Of a stretch of 64,000 nt of DNA, positions 59,901-64,000 are shown piece after piece; within the stretch, counting starts at the first letter, position 1; each line of letters begins with the position of its first letter. A model generated the notes under the pieces. It was not told the DNA's origin. It worked only from the letters and a program-made list of their open reading frames with translations, and ran no database searches. A program made the position numbers and the translations under genes. Source of the stretch: Pycnococcus provasolii (Eukaryota; Chlorophyta; Pseudoscourfieldiophyceae; Pseudoscourfieldiales); NCBI GenBank assembly GCA_049487715.1, contig CP150569.1, forward strand, positions 124,001 through 188,000, read 5' to 3'.

Positions 59901-61269
59901 AACTTCTGAGGAAGACTGGCCTACGATGTTATTTCGCCTCAGCAGGCGCACGCGGTACGACACGATTCCAGACCCAGAGTCGCGGAATCCGCTCCAGCAC
60001 CCGCGAAGCTTCTGAGTTGTCAGCGCCGTGATCACGTTCAGAGCCGCGCCGCTGCTCCGCGACGACGCATTGCTCTGCATCTGAAATGCGTCCGTGTCGC
60101 ACAACACGCCGTCATTGACGATTCCCATGGACGGCGGCTCCGTGTCCACCATGAACGCGTCGGAATTCTCCACCTTGGTCTTGGGTGGCCCGGCCCTGGA
60201 AAGCGCGCGAATCTTCACGCGGTAGCGGCCGCCGTTGAGCAGTTCCACGCCAGGGAGCGTGAGGCGCGCGCGGAATTCGCGCCCCTTGTACAGCGGCGCT
60301 TCGCCGCCGCCCACGATGGTGAATCCCTGTGGCAACGGCTCGATCGGCCAGAACGTTTCGTACCCCTTGCCTATGATGTCCCAGCCGCCGTTCAACAACT
60401 GGTACTCGAGCGCCCACGTGTAAATCCGAATACCTCTCAGCGTTTTGAATTCCGTGAAGTTGAACTCAAAGTGCGTTCGAGAGTTGCTGATGGGGTTCAC
60501 GAAGATGTCGCAGCCATCCTTCTCATCGCAGGTGGGACGATCGTCGTCGCAGTAGCCGTACTTCGTGCCTGCCGCGAAGTCAGCCTCGTCCTCGAAGAAG
60601 GCGGACGTGCCCGCATACTGCAAGCCATTCAGGCACGGTGGGATGGGCCCGCAGATGGCCTTCATGTTGGTGACCGAGAACGAGGCGATCTGTGGGAGCA
60701 GCTCGCACCACGCTTCGCTCAGCTCTCCTCCCACGTCGTTGAGAGACAGGTCAATAACGCGAATGCCAATAGGCAGCACGCCTGACCACACGGATGCGTT
60801 CATGGTACCCGTGATCTTGTTATCATCCAGGCGAAGCGACTCCAAGTTCGGCGGCAGCTTCCACAGCTTGGGAAACTCGTTGATGTCGCCGTCGAGGTTG
60901 TTGGACTGCAGCCAGAGCACGCGTGTCGCGTTGGGTAGTGTGATGTTGGACGGCCAGCCAGACAACTTTTGTTTTGCAATGTCAACGACGAGAAGGTTTT
61001 CGCACTTCGCGAGCTTGTCGCCAAGCAGCTTGAGTTTTCCCGTGACGGTGATGCCAGGCAGTGGCACTAATTTCAGTGCAAGTGCACGTATTATTTTTAT
61101 CTTTATCTTTGTAGCACGGCAGAGACTCGACGAACTTGTCGACGCGCATCTTTTTCGTTTCCGAAGTAGGAGCAGGAGTTTGTGCGAGTGCTCCACGAGG
61201 AGATACAGCACAAGCGACGAAAGCGGCGAGTACGACGAGAAGACGGAGGGAGTCCGTCAACGCCAACAA
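56994..61269 (-). CDS. LRR receptor with three class III cyclase-like domains
   Basis: One frame is open from about 61090 to 56994. Ectodomain: leucine-rich repeats (61090-60620: LESLRLDDNKITG, IRVIDLSLNDVGGEL) and a fibronectin-like Cys-bearing region. A TM helix lies near 59530-59620 (FVLFMALVVATVII). Cyclase domain 1 (59385-58790) has metal-binding Asp in VTDLEGST and QGDSF. Domain 2 (58680-57920) is degenerate. Domain 3 (57870-57220) lacks both Asp but keeps Asn and Arg in FFGAIPNTAARV. Domains 1 and 3 could pair as one active site, as in mammalian adenylyl cyclase C1/C2. A signal peptide (SLRLLVVLAAFVACAVSPRG) is encoded just upstream, one frame off and without an ATG, so the 5' end is unresolved: a frameshift near 61065-61082 or an unseen intron. 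Confidence 0.8.
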
Positions 61270-62604
61270 GGTTCTTCTTCTTCTTCTTCTTCTTCTTCTT
61301 CTCCGAAACGGGGCGGCCGGTGCAGCTGCCGGTGAAGGTGAAGATGTGAATGGGAATGGAATGTGGCCGCCGCCGCCGTCATAGCACGTGCTAACAAGCC
61401 TAACATACCTATAGTCGTCGCCATCAGAAAAAATAAAAAAAAAAATAAAATAAAATTATTCTCCCAGGATGAATTTCGGAAATTCGGAAAAACTACTCCC
61501 AGACGGAAAACTCATAACTTTCATTTTTTTTTTGTTTTTTTTCTCTCCTCCGGCCTCCGCGCGGCTTGGCTTGGCTTGCCTGCCTGATGATGATTCCACG
61601 AGCTAATAAGAATCCCAGGTGCCAGTACAAAATGAACAAAATCACCTGTTCGCCTGATTATTACCGTAGTGATGAGGCCACCTACGGCTACGGTAGGTGC
61701 CACTTGCCAGGCAAGGCACTCAGCCTAACCTTAGTCGATGATTTTATCGTAGTGCTCTGATGAGCTGATTGACTTGCGGCTTGCGGTGGCCGGTGGTGGT
61801 GACACACACATTTATTGTGCTATAACGTTGGGTACCGTAGTACTACCTTGTGTATTCGACGGACTCTCTTCCTCCTCCACGATAGTCTAAGAACTACTGT
61901 AAGCTACTCGCACGCTGTGCCTCTTCCCTCTGGAGTCTGCAGGAACAGTTTTACTCCAACAGGCAGACAGGCACTCCTAGTTCGCGGCGGCGGCGCGGCC
62001 GGTTTTGCACCTACGGGTACCCCTTTACAGGATTTTCGACTTTGTACCCGTAGTAATTTTCTTCTCGTTGTGGGCAGGAAGGTGGGCAAGACGCATCAAG
62101 AGGCGCAAGGCTGGTACCGGGTAGGGGTGGGCTAGCACTGAATAATGAGACGGCCTTGCAAGCTCTGATAGGCAAGCTCGGAAGACAGTTTGGGACAGGT
62201 GGCACCTCCGAGGCTCAACCTCCAATAAGGCTCTACTGTAGTACTAAACCTTAGGATAGTCTACCTTTATGGCTTTATCAGGCTCTCTACCCTATTATCA
62301 GTCCCCGTAGTGGTATCAGGCTTAAACTAGGTCCAAATTAATTGGGGGGAAACTTAAGGTAGTCCCCCGACCAATTCTGTCGACCAATTCTGGAGTTGCT
62401 CCCAATCTGGACCTATTTTCCCCGTAGGGGCTTGGATTAATTAACCCCTCCCCAACCAACCTCCCACTACCGGGTACCTTCCTAGCGGGTGCCAGGATAC
62501 CCCCCCGGCTGCCCGGGCAGCCGGGGGTTCGTTGTTCGTTGTTATTATTCTTCTCAAGAGCAGCCACTCGTCTTAAGCTGGTCAACGTCGTCCCTTGCGT
62601 GCTC
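61270..62604. other. Divergent intergenic region
   Basis: 1.3 kb with no gene recognised. It holds a (CTT)n microsatellite at the 5' edge of the receptor gene (61273-61302), A-rich stretches, many CTAC/GTAG motifs and a 26-bp GC palindrome at 62502. The direct repeat cgaccaattctg occurs twice near 62370-62395. Confidence 0.55.
62502..62527. repeat. 26-bp perfect GC palindrome
   Basis: CCCCCGGCTGCCC followed directly by its exact inverse complement. It has the same length and setting (divergent gap) as the palindrome at 47577. Confidence 0.85.
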
Positions 62605-63663
62605 ATGTCGTCGGCCTTTGATGGTGAGGGTGAGGGTGAGGCGACAGTGGGTGCGACTTTAGATGATGTGGTGCCCCTTCATGATTCGTTAGGTGGGTTA
62701 GGCCTTATGGAAGCGCGTGCATACTACACGGGCCTGACGGGATGTAGTAGTTTGGAAGATGACTTTGTTGCGAATCAAACGGGAGGAGGAGGAGGAGGAG
62801 GAGTTGGAGGAGGGGTGGTGGTGGCAAGCGCGAAACCGCCGAGATGGGCAAGCTCGAGACTGCCGAGACTGCAGCGCGTTCCGTACGTGCCGCAAGCAAG
62901 ACGGACGAACGAGCCGAGAAAAACCAACAGCGCGCGTCCTGCGGCAACGAAGCCAACGTCGCCGCCGAGGCCACCGAGGTCAGCAACGCCGCGTGCAGGA
63001 GGTGCGTCGTCGGTGTCCCCTCCAAGACGGCGCGTCAGTGACGGAAGCACGTACTCCGTCAAGTACTTTGGCGAGGCGCAGGGTGGACAACTTGGCGTGC
63101 TGTCACGCACACGGCGCATGGCGAGTGCGATTCCAAACAAGGCTTTGACAGACGGCAGTGCAATTCCGTCGTCAACTTCGGCGACAGTGGTAAGCCAACC
63201 GCTCGCTGGCGGCGACCAGGAGGAGCCGGTGGACATGGAGAAGAGGGAGGCGGAGCTCATGCAGTCACTCATCGACCACTCGTCGGAGCGCACGTGGGTA
63301 GCGCACGGTTTTCTCTTCTCACAGCCTCTTCGTTCGAATGCTCGGTTGCGTTCGAGCGAGGCTGCGACACCGAAGACGTCAGGCATTCCAGCATACCGCG
63401 GCACGTCTGCACCACCGACGCGCGCTCGAGCTCGCAGTCATGCGAAGCAGCGCCCTGCAATCAAACCACCTCCTCGCGGCACGGTTGCCAAGAGCAAATT
63501 TCGGGAGAGCGGCCCGTACATTTTCGGCAGCATCGCCGGATGGAAGATCGCCCCTAATTTTCAGTGCGCTCGCACGTACGGGCCTGCGCTCGACAACCGA
63601 AATCCTTCGGGAAAACCTCTGCACGCCACCGTGACGGGTGAGACGAGCGTTGGCTTTTTGTAA
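62605..63663 (+). CDS. Unknown 352-aa protein
   Basis: From the ATG at 62605 (MSSAFDGEGEGE). An acidic N-terminus, a poly-Gly run and a long Ser/Pro/Arg/Thr-rich disordered middle (PTSPPRPPRSATPRAGG) precede a short acidic helix (DMEKREAELMQSLIDHSSER) and a more ordered C-terminus (YIFGSIAGWKIAPNFQCART, TVTGETSVGFL). I do not recognise a family. The conserved-looking C-terminal 45 residues would be the part to search. GC-rich codon use throughout supports a real gene. Confidence 0.65.
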   Translation: MSSAFDGEGEGEATVGATLDDVVPLHDSLGGLGLMEARAYYTGLTGCSSLEDDFVANQTGGGGGGGVGGGVVVASAKPPRWASSRLPRLQRVPYVPQARRTNEPRKTNSARPAATKPTSPPRPPRSATPRAGGASSVSPPRRRVSDGSTYSVKYFGEAQGGQLGVLSRTRRMASAIPNKALTDGSAIPSSTSATVVSQPLAGGDQEEPVDMEKREAELMQSLIDHSSERTWVAHGFLFSQPLRSNARLRSSEAATPKTSGIPAYRGTSAPPTRARARSHAKQRPAIKPPPRGTVAKSKFRESGPYIFGSIAGWKIAPNFQCARTYGPALDNRNPSGKPLHATVTGETSVGFL

Positions 63664-63869
63664 CACAACTTTTACGTACCCTACTTATCAGTAAAAAAAA
63701 TAGCGATATCGATATATTAAACAAATAAACTAATATCTCATCTTCAAAGCGAATCTTACCACAGACAACTTAATCTTATGTCTGAATGGGAGACTCAAAG
63801 ACGTCTGCTTCTTAAATACGCCGCCGCGTAAGGCTTATAAAGCAGACCAAACAATTGACCACGTTATTG
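63664..63869. other. Convergent AT-rich 3' spacer
   Basis: About 200 bp of AT-rich DNA between two stops. No feature is seen. Confidence 0.5.
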
Positions 63870-64000
63870 TCATCGCCACCACCCCCACGGGAACTCGTTG
63901 TTTTCGTCACCCGAAGATCCGTCACCAAACGGGTGGTCGTTATCACTGTCGTCTCCCCCCGTCGTCCTGCTGAGGTGCGTACGTCTCTTTTGTTTGCGTC
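63870..64000 (-). CDS. 3' end of a gene entering from the right
   Basis: A minus-strand frame open from the window edge ends at a TGA at 63872-63870. It reads RTTGGDDSDNDHPFGDGSSG and ends in NEFPWGWWR. The acidic, Gly/Trp-bearing C-terminus looks coding and the convergent spacing fits its neighbours. Only about 42 codons are visible, so the family is unknown. Confidence 0.4.
   Translation of the reverse strand, partial: RKQKRRTHLSRTTGGDDSDNDHPFGDGSSGDENNEFPWGWWR

Noticed and set aside
61273-61302. CTT/GAA microsatellite as a phase-variation switch for the receptor
   Set aside because: Trinucleotide slippage keeps the frame, so it cannot by itself switch the reading frame on or off.

Overview
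The window is nuclear DNA of a compact, gene-dense, unicellular photosynthetic eukaryote. A small alga of prasinophyte type is my best guess; the sequence does not fix the species. Plastid biology is shown by a CCB4-like cytochrome b6f assembly factor, an RUS/DUF647 protein, a carotenoid cleavage dioxygenase, an mTERF-like protein and a VOC protein with a Tat-type thylakoid-lumen signal. Eukaryotic cell biology is shown by Rab7, ATM, RPA1, SURF6, an HDEL tail and a dynein-type thioredoxin. Most genes are single open frames, including a 12-kb ATM gene. The few introns I can place start GTACG and end in A/C-rich tracts closing on CAG or TAG. Short TTAGGG tracts suggest a vertebrate-type telomere repeat.

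Layout: 1-9.7 kb carries a carotenoid dioxygenase, a thioredoxin, a large ARM-like protein, a BAG co-chaperone, a GT29 sialyltransferase-like protein and a membrane WW protein. 9.7-24.4 kb carries a repeat relic, a UBL-UBA protein, an ER-targeted ankyrin gene broken by two apparent frameshifts, a sialidase-like protein, RUS, CCB4, a coiled-coil protein, a Myb-like protein, a 1,067-bp Mutator-like element and a VOC protein. 24.4-35.4 kb carries a GST-like protein, a thioredoxin-like 2Fe-2S protein, a second repeat relic with palindromes, an mTERF-like protein, Rab7, a secreted repeat protein with one repeat per exon, and a rearrangement junction joining two truncated genes. 35.4-56 kb is rich in genome-maintenance genes: ATM, SURF6, RPA1 and a Claspin/Mrc1-like protein with a CW zinc finger. 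56-64 kb carries a CoA-binding protein, an LRR receptor with three cyclase-like domains, an unknown 352-aa protein and the 3' end of another gene.

Gene order mostly alternates. Convergent neighbours are usually 80-190 bp apart, while divergent neighbours share longer gaps. All TTAGGG tracts found lie in divergent gaps. The most notable observations are the telomere-repeat promoters, the Mutator-like element with 69-bp inverted repeats and a 9-bp target duplication, the exon-per-repeat surface protein, the CW-Claspin fusion, and the cyclase receptor whose catalytic residues are divided between two domains.
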